A model generated the notes under the pieces. It did no database searches. It saw only the letters and a list, made by a program, of their open reading frames with translations, and was not told where the DNA came from. From an uncultured Clostridia bacterium (GTDB taxonomy: Bacteria > Bacillota > Clostridia > Oscillospirales > Ruminococcaceae): DNA of 64,000 nt. Made by a program: the position numbers and the translations under genes. Location: NCBI GenBank assembly GCA_947589215.1, contig CANQCL010000004.1, positions 62,001 through 126,000 on the forward strand, written 5' to 3'. Positions 14,801 to 22,473 of the stretch are shown here, piece by piece. Position 1 is the stretch's first letter; each line of letters begins with the position of its first letter.

Positions 14801-16339
14801 TTAAATTGGGGTTGATTTAATTTTTATATTCTTCGTTTTGTAATTACTGTTTAATTTTACAAACTGGTCTATGAGAATTTCTTTTATTCCTGAGTTTCTT
14901 GCATTTTCATTTACTGTAAACCTAAGCTCGCCGCTAGCGGTCGTGTAGATATTGTCTGCTTCGACAATTCTGTAAATTGTTCCAGTGTCGAGCTTTATTT
15001 CATAAACTTCAAAATATTGATTGTACGGTTCATTCGCTGTCTGAGTTTTTGCAGTGTTAAAATAAGCGTTTACAAGATTTATTTCGTATCCGCTAAATGA
15101 CGATAACTGCTTGTGCATTTCCGCTTTTATATTTGTTAAATCAATATCCTTGACCTTAGTTGCATATGCGTCAACATTTTCGACAATGTAGGTTCTTTTA
15201 CTTTTTAATAGGGTAAATCCTTTTTCTAAAAGGTCTTCATCATCAAAACCAGATTTGTATATAGCGGTGACCGTTATCACGTCTCCCAGCTTTAAGTTTG
15301 ATGTCTGCGAAATAGTATAGTCGAACGCTTTCTTTATAAGGTCTATTGCATTGTCAGTGTTCATTCCGCTGACTGATATACGAGGAGAAATTCCAGTGAA
15401 ATTAACAGTCACGTTCTCGAACGGATCAAGCTCTTGAACGCTTCCTAAGCCTGAAACCGTAAACTCACTGCTGGACGATTTGCTTACAACATACTTTTTA
15501 CCGTTGTATTCTATTGTAGAATCATTGGGATCGTATGATGCTGACGTGCAGTTCGCAACAACGGTAACAGTATTGTCGTTTGAAAGCTCTCCGTTGTTAG
15601 ATGATGTTGTTATGCTGAATGTGAAATTGTCCAAAACTATCTGTTTGCACTTCGATGTGTTTATCTCAGCAGTTCCATAGCCGTCGGTTCCGCTGAAATT
15701 AACGGAAATATCGGCAAATGGGTTTAAGCTTTCCGCAGAATTTAAGTCGCTTACATTTACAGTGTATGTCGTATTAGTTAGCTTTATTTTGAATTTTCTA
15801 AGCGCTTTTTCATCATACCTTACCGTAACTGTCAATATATCTCCGTTGGTTATTTCTGAGATTTTATCTATCGAGCTTGCCTTAATGCTTTCCGCTCCCA
15901 TTCTGTAAAGGAAATTGCTGTCTTTGGGGTCAGACGCAATGTAAATATCAGCCTTTAGCGCAATTTGCATATCCTGAGCCTTTTTCAGATTATTTGTGTC
16001 AAATACATCTGTCAGCAAAGGAGCGTCCTTGCCGGTTGCATTAGCCTTGAAATATTCGCTTTCATCATCAAGCGATAGATAAGCCGAAGCATCTCCGGTA
16101 GAGCCATCTATATTTACTTTGATAAGCTGCGAAGCGTCTATTTCTAAAAATGCAAATCTTTCGTAAAAATAATAAGCCGTACAGCAGAGAGCCGCAATTA
16201 CTATTGCCCAAAGTATAATAACAAATACAAGCTTAGGTGATATTTTCTTTTTCGTTACTCTGGTGTTGCAGTACATACAGACTTTTGCATTATTCGGGAT
16301 ATACTCTCCGCAGTTTCTGCATCTGATTCTTTTTGCCAT
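14801..16339 (-). CDS. Zinc-ribbon membrane protein with repeated extracellular domains
   Basis: A 512-residue protein. Residues 1-30 are a zinc ribbon (C-R-N-C at 7-10 and C-M-Y-C at 21-24) on the cytoplasmic side, followed by one membrane helix (about 36-60). Outside lie at least three similar units of 80-110 residues, each built as a LxPF-x3-VNF opening (LNPFADISVNFSG, LDPFENVTVNFTG), a middle with an I/V-T-V-T/V-A or GDVITVTAIY strand and a closing K-Y/TYxV strand. The last part (about 400-512) is a different soluble domain. Similar zinc-ribbon-TM proteins are common in gut Clostridia without known function. GGAG lies before the ATG. It is transcribed alone, toward the M23 gene. Confidence 0.7.
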   Translation of the reverse strand: MAKRIRCRNCGEYIPNNAKVCMYCNTRVTKKKISPKLVFVIILWAIVIAALCCTAYYFYERFAFLEIDASQLIKVNIDGSTGDASAYLSLDDESEYFKANATGKDAPLLTDVFDTNNLKKAQDMQIALKADIYIASDPKDSNFLYRMGAESIKASSIDKISEITNGDILTVTVRYDEKALRKFKIKLTNTTYTVNVSDLNSAESLNPFADISVNFSGTDGYGTAEINTSKCKQIVLDNFTFSITTSSNNGELSNDNTVTVVANCTSASYDPNDSTIEYNGKKYVVSKSSSSEFTVSGLGSVQELDPFENVTVNFTGISPRISVSGMNTDNAIDLIKKAFDYTISQTSNLKLGDVITVTAIYKSGFDDEDLLEKGFTLLKSKRTYIVENVDAYATKVKDIDLTNIKAEMHKQLSSFSGYEINLVNAYFNTAKTQTANEPYNQYFEVYEIKLDTGTIYRIVEADNIYTTASGELRFTVNENARNSGIKEILIDQFVKLNSNYKTKNIKIKSTPI

Positions 16340-16494
16340 AATTATCTCCGTTTCTTTTCTTTAAAGTTTTATCTCTATATTGTGACATAATTCCTAAATA
16401 TATTATAGTAAAATTTATAGTAAAAGTCAATTATAATGCTTTATAATTGCTGAAATATATTATTATCCTTTCAGCGGATATTATATATTTTCAG

Positions 16495-16523
16495 TTGCAA
16501 AAAAGTATGTATTTTGTTATAAT
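16495..16523 (+). promoter_or_regulatory. Sigma-A promoter for the GH13 enzyme
   Basis: TTGCAA, a 17-nt spacer and perfect TATAAT; transcription would start near 16530, about 28 nt before the start codon. This also argues against the longer frame beginning at 16447. Confidence 0.75.
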
Positions 16524-16557
16524 TGCTATATTGCATTTTATAAGGAGATTTGAATAT

Positions 16558-17868
16558 ATGTGGGCATATGAAAGTGTTTTTTATCAAATTTATCCGCTTG
16601 GGTTTTGCGGTGCGCCGTTTGAAAACGACGGTGTGGTTGAACATAGAATAACAAAGGTCAAGGATTGGATCCCCCACATTAAAAAGCTGGGTGCGAATGC
16701 AGTTTACTTTTCACCTGTTTTTGAGTCGGACACTCACGGCTACAATACCAGAGATTTCAGATTAATTGACAGACGTCTTGGAGACAATAACGATTTTAAA
16801 GACGTTTGTAAGGAGTTACATAAAAACGGTATCAAGGTAGTTTTAGACGGAGTTTTCAATCATGTAGGCAGGGGGTTCTGGGCATTTCAGGACGTGTTGA
16901 AAAATCGAGAAAGTTCACCGTACAGATACTGGTTCAACATTGATTTTGGAGGTAATTCAAACTACAACGACGGTCTTTGGTACGAAGGCTGGGAGGGTCA
17001 TTACGACCTTGTAAAGCTAAACCTTCGAAATGATGAGGTCATAAACCACATTTTCGACTGTATAAAAGGCTGGATCGACGAGTTTGATATCGACGGACTT
17101 CGTTTAGACGTTGCATATTGTCTTGACAGGGATTTTATCAAACGACTGAGACAGTTTTGTGACGGTCAAAAGTCTGATTTCGCGTTGATAGGCGAGCTTC
17201 TTCACGGGAATTACGCCGAGTTTGTAAATAATGAGATGCTTCACAGCGCAACTAACTATCAGTGTTATAAGGGATTGTATTCTAGCTTTAACTCTATGAA
17301 TATGTTTGAGATATGCCACAGTCTGCAAAATCAATTCGGCTCTGAGAGCTGGTGCCAGTATCGAGGAATGCATCTATTGACATTTGTAGATAACCACGAT
17401 GTGTCAAGAGTCGCTTCAATTCTTACAAATGAAAAGCATATTCCGCTTATTTATGCTTTGGCTTTCGGAATGCCGGGTATGCCGTGTATTTATTACGGAA
17501 GCGAGTGGGGAACAAAAGCAAACAAGAGCGAGGGCGATCCTGCACTTAGGGCTTGCTTTGAAAAGCCAGAGTGGAACGAGCTTACCGAATATATTTCACG
17601 CTGTGCAAACGCACATAAGAACAGCAAGGCGCTTTGCTATGGGGACTACAAGCAGGTTGTACTTACAAACAAGCAGTGCGTTTTTCAAAGGCAGTTTGAG
17701 GACGAGCGTGTTCTCGTGGCTGCAAATGCCGACAGCGAAAGCTTTACTGCACATTTTGACGCAGGCTGCGGACAAGCAAAGAATTTGCTTACCGGAGAGA
17801 TGTTTGATTTCGGCGGCGGTGCAGTGCTTGCGCCTTATACGGCTTATATTCTAAAAATGGAAAGATAA
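16558..17868 (+). CDS. GH13 alpha-amylase family glycoside hydrolase, cytoplasmic
   Basis: A 436-residue enzyme. The ATG at 16558 follows AAGGAGA (16542-16548) and the promoter. It has no signal peptide, so it acts inside the cell on imported malto-oligosaccharides. All GH13 regions are visible: I, DGVFNH at 97-102; II, GLRLDVAYC with nucleophile Asp184; III, IGELLHG with acid/base Glu213; IV, FVDNHD with Asp281. SPVFESDTHGYNTRDF near 56 is the Tyr-bearing conserved stretch of the barrel. The small size, lack of domain N and its start at MWAYESVFYQIYPLG resemble intracellular maltogenic or cyclomaltodextrinase-type enzymes, but the exact subfamily and product are not determined. Confidence 0.88.
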   Translation: MWAYESVFYQIYPLGFCGAPFENDGVVEHRITKVKDWIPHIKKLGANAVYFSPVFESDTHGYNTRDFRLIDRRLGDNNDFKDVCKELHKNGIKVVLDGVFNHVGRGFWAFQDVLKNRESSPYRYWFNIDFGGNSNYNDGLWYEGWEGHYDLVKLNLRNDEVINHIFDCIKGWIDEFDIDGLRLDVAYCLDRDFIKRLRQFCDGQKSDFALIGELLHGNYAEFVNNEMLHSATNYQCYKGLYSSFNSMNMFEICHSLQNQFGSESWCQYRGMHLLTFVDNHDVSRVASILTNEKHIPLIYALAFGMPGMPCIYYGSEWGTKANKSEGDPALRACFEKPEWNELTEYISRCANAHKNSKALCYGDYKQVVLTNKQCVFQRQFEDERVLVAANADSESFTAHFDAGCGQAKNLLTGEMFDFGGGAVLAPYTAYILKMER

Positions 17869-17874
17869 TATTAT

Positions 17875-17915
17875 AAAAAACTCCTGAGTATTAAAAATAC
17901 ACTCGGGAGCTTTTT
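17875..17915 (+). terminator. Bidirectional terminator
   Basis: CTCCTGAGTATT and ATACACTCGGGAG form an imperfect stem (17881-17910) with T run on one side and A run on the other, between the convergent GH13 and DUF6465 genes. Confidence 0.8.
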
Positions 17916-17942
17916 ATATCATTATTAATTTTTAGGCTTGGT

Positions 17943-18263
17943 TTACAGTGAAACATTACCCTGAACATTTCCGTTTACCACATAGTAAGCGGTGTCGTCC
18001 TCAGGCTTAACATACACCTCGATGCTCTTTACGGCGGCTCTGTTATTGCTTTTGTAATCAGCCTGACATGAGTCTAAAACGTCTTTTGTTGCAATCTGTT
18101 TTCCGAAAAATTGAACGTAAACATTGCTGTCAACCGCAGTGGTTTTTCTCGCAGTACGTTTTTTTGCGGTTTTCTTTTCATCAGGGTTATCTACAGACGC
18201 CTTTTTTAAAGAAGTCTGTTCTTCAATTTCAGCAGCAACGGTTTTTCTTGAATAGTTTGCCAT
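17943..18263 (-). CDS. DUF6465 family protein
   Basis: A 106-residue soluble protein. Residues 1-45 are basic and Ala/Lys/Thr-rich (KKTAKKRTARK), like a nucleic-acid-binding tail. Residues 46-106 form a compact domain containing VYVQFFGKQIATKDVL and EVYVKPEDDTAYYVVNG, a pattern I recall as DUF6465 in Clostridia. It lies next to hup on the same strand, 53 nt apart, and is probably read with it. The histone-like tail and the neighbour suggest a link with DNA, but this is inference only. Confidence 0.7.
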   Translation of the reverse strand: MANYSRKTVAAEIEEQTSLKKASVDNPDEKKTAKKRTARKTTAVDSNVYVQFFGKQIATKDVLDSCQADYKSNNRAAVKSIEVYVKPEDDTAYYVVNGNVQGNVSL

Positions 18264-18316
18264 AAGTTGTACTTCCTTTCTAATTTTTACAAGTGTTAAG
18301 CTGAGAGGTGAGAGTT

Positions 18317-18592
18317 TTAGCCGGCAACAGCGTCTTTAAGAGCTTTGCCTGCCTTGAATGCAGGAACCTTCTTAGCAGGTATGCTGATAGGTTCTTTGGT
18401 AATAGGATTGATAGCGTTTCTTGCGGCTCTCTCCTTTACCTCAAAGCTTCCGAAGCCTACAAGAGAAATTTTCTCTTCTTTCTTCATACAATCTGTTATT
18501 GCTTCAATAACTGTTGAAAGAGCTTTCTCTGCATCCTTTTTTGTGTAGTCCCCCTTTTCAGCTATAAGATTAATGAATTCTGATTTTGTCAT
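18317..18592 (-). CDS. hup: HU family DNA-binding protein
   Basis: A 91-residue nucleoid protein that bends and compacts DNA as a dimer. The ATG at 18592 is chosen because GGAGG (18601-18605) stands 8 nt before it. It has the family N-terminus MTKSEFINLIAEK, VGFGSFEVKERAARNAINP near 43-61 for the start of the DNA-gripping arm, and PAFKAGKALKDAV at the C-terminus. Length is exactly typical. It has a strong promoter of its own and is followed by the DUF6465 gene. Confidence 0.95.
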   Translation of the reverse strand: MTKSEFINLIAEKGDYTKKDAEKALSTVIEAITDCMKKEEKISLVGFGSFEVKERAARNAINPITKEPISIPAKKVPAFKAGKALKDAVAG

Positions 18593-18623
18593 TTTTAATT
18601 CCTCCATATTTTATTTTACCAAT

Positions 18624-18652
18624 ATTCTAATACATTATTTGCGAGTAGTCAA
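18624..18652 (-). promoter_or_regulatory. Sigma-A promoter for hup
   Basis: On the minus strand, TTGACT, a 17-nt spacer and TAGAAT, ending 31 nt before the start codon. The 319-bp gap between hup and the MFS gene otherwise holds only AT-rich sequence and the opposing promoter. Confidence 0.7.
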
Positions 18653-18836
18653 TAATTTTATTAATTAATCAACTTTTTAAATAAGTTTTTATTTTTATAA
18701 TGCTCTTAATTGGACATTTCATACAAAAAATACCGATTTTTGTGTCGAATAATCGATTTTATTTTTTCTGAATACAGGTAGAAATAATACATAAGTGTGA
18801 AAATTAAGCTTTCGGGATTAAAAAATAAATAAATTA

Positions 18837-18865
18837 TTGACTTTGTAATATCACTCTGCTAAAAT
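18837..18865 (+). promoter_or_regulatory. Sigma-A promoter for the MFS transporter
   Basis: TTGACT, a 17-nt spacer and TAAAAT, ending 46 nt before the start codon. Confidence 0.7.
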
Positions 18866-18911
18866 AATTAAGTTAAATGATATATCAGCATTACTCTAAG
18901 GAAAAAATGTT

Positions 18912-20168
18912 ATGGCGATTACATTTAAACATACTAAAATTGCATGTTATCTGGGATATATAACTCAGGCTGTAGTAAATAATCTGGCGCCTTTGTTATT
19001 TGTTACATTTGACAGAAATTTCGGCATTGGACTCTCTAAGCTAGGAACGCTTATAGTTATCAATTTTGCAATACAGATTGCGGTCGATTTGCTTTCAGCG
19101 CAGATTATACATACAATTGGAATGAGAGGCACTTGTATACTTGCTCACGGAATGTCAGTTGCAGGTCTTGTTCTTATGGGAACGCTTCCAGTGATTATGG
19201 ATAACACGTTTATCGGTTTGCTCATTGCGCTGGCTTGTTGCGCTGTCGGCGGAGGTTTGATAGAGGTCATTATAAGCCCCGTTATTGAAGCGATACCTAG
19301 CGAAAACAAAGCGTCGCAGATGGCGCTGCTTCACTCCTTTTATTCATGGGGACAGGTTGCTGTGGTTTTGTTGTCTACTTTATATTTTGTAATTGTCGGA
19401 ATAGACAAGTGGTTTATACTACCTATAATTTTTGCAATCATACCCTTATTAAATACGTTTCTATTTATGAAAGTTCCGTTGGCAACGCTTGTTGAAGAGG
19501 GTAAAGAAATGAATATTTCATCTCTTTTTATGACAAGGCTTCTTTGGATCATGCTGTTGTTTATGGTCTGTTCGGGGGCAAGCGAAATGGTTATAAGTCA
19601 ATGGTCGTCGCTGTTAGCGGAGCTTGGACTGGGCGTTTCAAAAACAACGGGAGATATTTTAGGACCTTGTTTGTTTGCGTTTTTAATGGGACTTTCAAGA
19701 ATGTTATTCGGATTAAAGGTTACTGACAAAACCTTAAAGCCGTCGCTAATGATATGCGCGCTTGGATGTGTTTTATCATTTGCGCTTGTGGCGTTTTCCA
19801 GAGCGTCGCTTCTCTCGCTTATAGGATGCGGACTTTCCGGCTTCTTTGTAGGTATTATGTGGCCGGGAATTTACAGTCTTTCTGCGTCAAAGCTTCCTAG
19901 AGGCGGAACATCAATGTTTATGCTGCTTGCGTTTGCCGGTGATATAGGGTGTTCAAGCGGTTCGGGACTTATAGGATATGTCAGTGATATTGTCAAACGA
20001 TCCGGACATTCTATTTTTGAAAGAATAGTATCGTTTCAAGACTCAACGCAGCTTGGACTGAAAACAGGAATAATAATAGCAATGGTATTTCCTTTGGTTT
20101 TATTTATAGGAATGCTTTTACTTGTCAGGTATGTCCGAATAAGTAAAGACAAAAAACGCATAATTTAA
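18912..20168 (+). CDS. MFS transporter, 12 membrane helices
   Basis: A 418-residue membrane protein with about 12 hydrophobic segments in two halves, separated by a charged loop near residues 190-200. The pattern resembles the FucP/YfkF-type branch of the major facilitator superfamily (NFAIQIAVDLLSAQII near 52-67, GLSGFFVGIMWPGIYSLSA near 309-327). No residue I can see fixes the substrate; sugars or amino-acid-like compounds are possible. AAGGAAA lies before the ATG. A second ATG 5 nt upstream is out of frame. The Ktr genes follow in the same direction after 58 nt. Confidence 0.8.
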   Translation: MAITFKHTKIACYLGYITQAVVNNLAPLLFVTFDRNFGIGLSKLGTLIVINFAIQIAVDLLSAQIIHTIGMRGTCILAHGMSVAGLVLMGTLPVIMDNTFIGLLIALACCAVGGGLIEVIISPVIEAIPSENKASQMALLHSFYSWGQVAVVLLSTLYFVIVGIDKWFILPIIFAIIPLLNTFLFMKVPLATLVEEGKEMNISSLFMTRLLWIMLLFMVCSGASEMVISQWSSLLAELGLGVSKTTGDILGPCLFAFLMGLSRMLFGLKVTDKTLKPSLMICALGCVLSFALVAFSRASLLSLIGCGLSGFFVGIMWPGIYSLSASKLPRGGTSMFMLLAFAGDIGCSSGSGLIGYVSDIVKRSGHSIFERIVSFQDSTQLGLKTGIIIAMVFPLVLFIGMLLLVRYVRISKDKKRII

Positions 20169-20194
20169 GTTATATACTATATAAATTAAAAAAT

Positions 20195-20229
20195 GGGAGG
20201 AATGTTCCTAAAAGGGACGCAGTTTTATG
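20195..20229 (+). promoter_or_regulatory. Shine-Dalgarno, hairpin, start codon arrangement before ktrB
   Basis: GGGAGG (20195-20200) lies 26 nt from the ATG, too far for direct use. Between them GTTCC and GGGAC (20204-20218) can form a 5-bp hairpin; removing it brings the site to 11 nt. The 3' arm also contains AAGGGA, a weaker site 9 nt from the ATG, so the hairpin could instead mask that site. Confidence 0.45.
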
Positions 20230-21558
20230 AAGAGTAAGCTATCGTCGATACAGGTTTTGGTTATTGGCTTTTTTGTAATAATCACACTGGGAACAATTTT
20301 ACTTATGCTGCCTTTTGCTACAAGAGACGGTGAGACTACTACTCTTATAAATGCAATTTTTACGGCTACTTCCGCAACCTGCGTGACGGGTTTTTCGGTG
20401 TATGACACATACACTCATTGGACGCTGTTTGGTCAGATAACTATACTTTCTATGATACAGATAGGCGGACTTGGGTTTATGTCTGTTGCGACTTTTCTTT
20501 CGCTTGCTATGAGAAGAAAAATCACTTTAAAAGAGCGCGGTATTATGCAGGAAGCACTTAATATGCCTGAGATTTCAGGTGTGGTAAGGCTTATGAGACA
20601 CGTTCTTCTCGGAACGGTTATATTCGAGCTTTGCGGAGCAGTCATTTTTAGTATAAGATTTATTCCTATTATGGGTATCGCAAGAGGAATTTATACGGCT
20701 GTTTTTCACTCGGTATCGTCTTTTTGCAATGCAGGATTCGACTTGTTCGGAAGAATAAGACCCGGTTCGTCTTTGGAATGCTTTAACGGAGATGTTCTTG
20801 TAAATGTTGCTACTATGGCGCTTATTATCATAGGCGGAATAGGCTTTTATGTCTGGGAGGATATCCACAAAAACGGATTGCATTTTAAAAAATATAAGCT
20901 GCACACTAAAATGGTTCTCTCTATGACGCTTGCGCTCATTATAATACCGGCTGTGTTATTCTTTACCTTAGAGAGAAATAACGCTTATAAAGACCTCTCA
21001 ACACCGCAGGCTGTTATGTCTGCAAGCTTTCAGTCGGTAACGCTTAGAACGGCAGGTTTTAGTACAGTCAACCAGGCAAACCTTACCGACTCGTCTGCAC
21101 TGCTTGGGTGTGCGCTTATGCTTGTGGGAGGCTCTCCCGGTTCTACCGCCGGAGGTATTAAAACGACTTCGTTTATGATATTGATTCTCGGAGTTATTTC
21201 TATGCTTTCAAAGCGGGATTCTATCACCTCATTTAAAAGGAGACTGCCGCACGGGTATTTAACTAAGGTATCGGCGATTTTAACAATGTATCTGTTTTTT
21301 GCGTTACTGTCTGTAGGAATTATTTGCGCAGTTGATACTATAAATTTGCGAGAGACGCTTTATGAAGTGTTCTCTGCAATAGGAACTGTGGGAGTTGAAA
21401 TGACAAAAACGGGGGCGCTGAAAAGTCTGACAAAGGGAATTTTGACAATACTGATGTTCTTTGGAAGAATAGGCGGACTTTCTCTTGCTCTTGCTTTTGC
21501 AAAGCCTATTGCTGCTCCGCCGATAAAGTATCCGACGGAAAAAATATCGGTAGGATAA
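20227..21558 (+). CDS. ktrB: Potassium channel-like subunit KtrB/TrkH
   Basis: A 443-residue membrane protein forming the K+ path of a Ktr/Trk uptake system. It has four membrane-pore-membrane units whose filter segments are TSATCVTGFSV near 46, SVSSFCNAGFDLFG near 163, VTLRTAGFSTV near 274, and SAIGTVGVEMTKTG near 386; each has the filter Gly. The gating loop region in the third unit (GSPGSTAGGIKTTSF near 303) is also present. The partner RCK protein gene ktrA follows 51 nt downstream. The length fits KtrB rather than the larger TrkH. Translation may be affected by the hairpin just upstream of the start. Confidence 0.93.
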   Translation: MKSKLSSIQVLVIGFFVIITLGTILLMLPFATRDGETTTLINAIFTATSATCVTGFSVYDTYTHWTLFGQITILSMIQIGGLGFMSVATFLSLAMRRKITLKERGIMQEALNMPEISGVVRLMRHVLLGTVIFELCGAVIFSIRFIPIMGIARGIYTAVFHSVSSFCNAGFDLFGRIRPGSSLECFNGDVLVNVATMALIIIGGIGFYVWEDIHKNGLHFKKYKLHTKMVLSMTLALIIIPAVLFFTLERNNAYKDLSTPQAVMSASFQSVTLRTAGFSTVNQANLTDSSALLGCALMLVGGSPGSTAGGIKTTSFMILILGVISMLSKRDSITSFKRRLPHGYLTKVSAILTMYLFFALLSVGIICAVDTINLRETLYEVFSAIGTVGVEMTKTGALKSLTKGILTILMFFGRIGGLSLALAFAKPIAAPPIKYPTEKISVG

Positions 21559-21609
21559 AAATATAATCTTAATTATAAATAGTCTGGAATTTGGGAATGG
21601 AGGATCTAT

Positions 21610-22257
21610 ATGAAATCAATTTTAATTATCGGTCTTGGAAGCTACGGAAAATATGCGGCACTTAAATATATGCAGCTTGGACATGACGTTATGGTCGTAG
21701 ATGAGGACGAGGAAAAGGTAACAGAGATTGCATCGAGAGTTACATCTGCTCAAATAGGCGACTGCACAAGAGAGGAAGTTCTGCGCTCACTAAGCATAAA
21801 TTCTTACGACATATGCATAGTTTCAATAGGCGATAATTTTCAGGCAAGTCTTGAGATAACTTCACTTCTTAAAGAGCTTGGAGCTTCCTGCGTTATATCA
21901 ATGGCGTCAAAGGATAATCAGGCAAAGTTCTTGTTAAAGGTCGGGGCTGACTCTGTTGTTTACCCCAATAAGGACAGTGCGGAGCATCTTGCAATGAGAA
22001 CAGGCTCAAGAAATGTTTTCGAGTTTTTTAATCTGACGTCAGAGGTCTCCATTTATGAAATTCCTATTCCCAGCAAGTGGATCGGAAAATCAATTCAAGA
22101 GGTTGACGTCAGAAACAAGTACGGGATATCCATTCTTGCTATAAAGGTTGGAAACAATATTACTGAGGTTCCTAACGCTGACTATACATTTGTCGATGAC
22201 GAAAACGAGCATCTAATTGTTATGGGAAAAGAAAAGGATATATATAAGCTAAAATAA
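21610..22257 (+). CDS. ktrA: Potassium uptake regulatory subunit KtrA/TrkA (RCK protein)
   Basis: A 215-residue cytoplasmic protein that assembles as a ring under KtrB and gates it in response to nucleotides. RCK_N (about 1-125) begins with the Rossmann loop GLGSYG at 8-13, then VVDEDEEKV with the ribose-binding Asp and IGDCT. RCK_C (about 135-215) is the c-di-AMP-binding type of domain in related proteins; whether it binds here is not visible. The single RCK unit (about 220 residues) is typical of KtrA. GGAGG precedes the ATG. Confidence 0.93.
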   Translation: MKSILIIGLGSYGKYAALKYMQLGHDVMVVDEDEEKVTEIASRVTSAQIGDCTREEVLRSLSINSYDICIVSIGDNFQASLEITSLLKELGASCVISMASKDNQAKFLLKVGADSVVYPNKDSAEHLAMRTGSRNVFEFFNLTSEVSIYEIPIPSKWIGKSIQEVDVRNKYGISILAIKVGNNITEVPNADYTFVDDENEHLIVMGKEKDIYKLK

Positions 22258-22272
22258 AAATATAACTGTTTG

Positions 22273-22299
22273 GCGCTCCGCTTATGCGGAGCGCTTTTT
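22273..22299 (+). terminator. Intrinsic terminator after ktrA
   Basis: GCGCTCCGC and GCGGAGCGC form a perfect 9-bp GC-rich stem with a TTAT loop, followed by TTTTT. Confidence 0.92.
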
Positions 22300-22473
22300 G
22301 TTTTTCTAAGATGAGCTTTAATGTAAAATATAATTACTTTTTCTGTCACGAATTTTTCACAAATATATTTTAATATAAATATCTGAAAATTCGACAGGTA
22401 TTCGATATTTTAAAAATTTTGTTGTGATATACTTAATATAATTTTTAAACTTAAAATCGGAGGTTAAGACTTA

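Noticed and set aside
18593-18911. Extra small gene in the hup-MFS gap
   Set aside because: No frame with a ribosome site; the gap is explained by two opposing promoters.
20169-20226. c-di-AMP (ydaO) riboswitch before ktrB
   Set aside because: The gap is only 58 nt, too short for that class.
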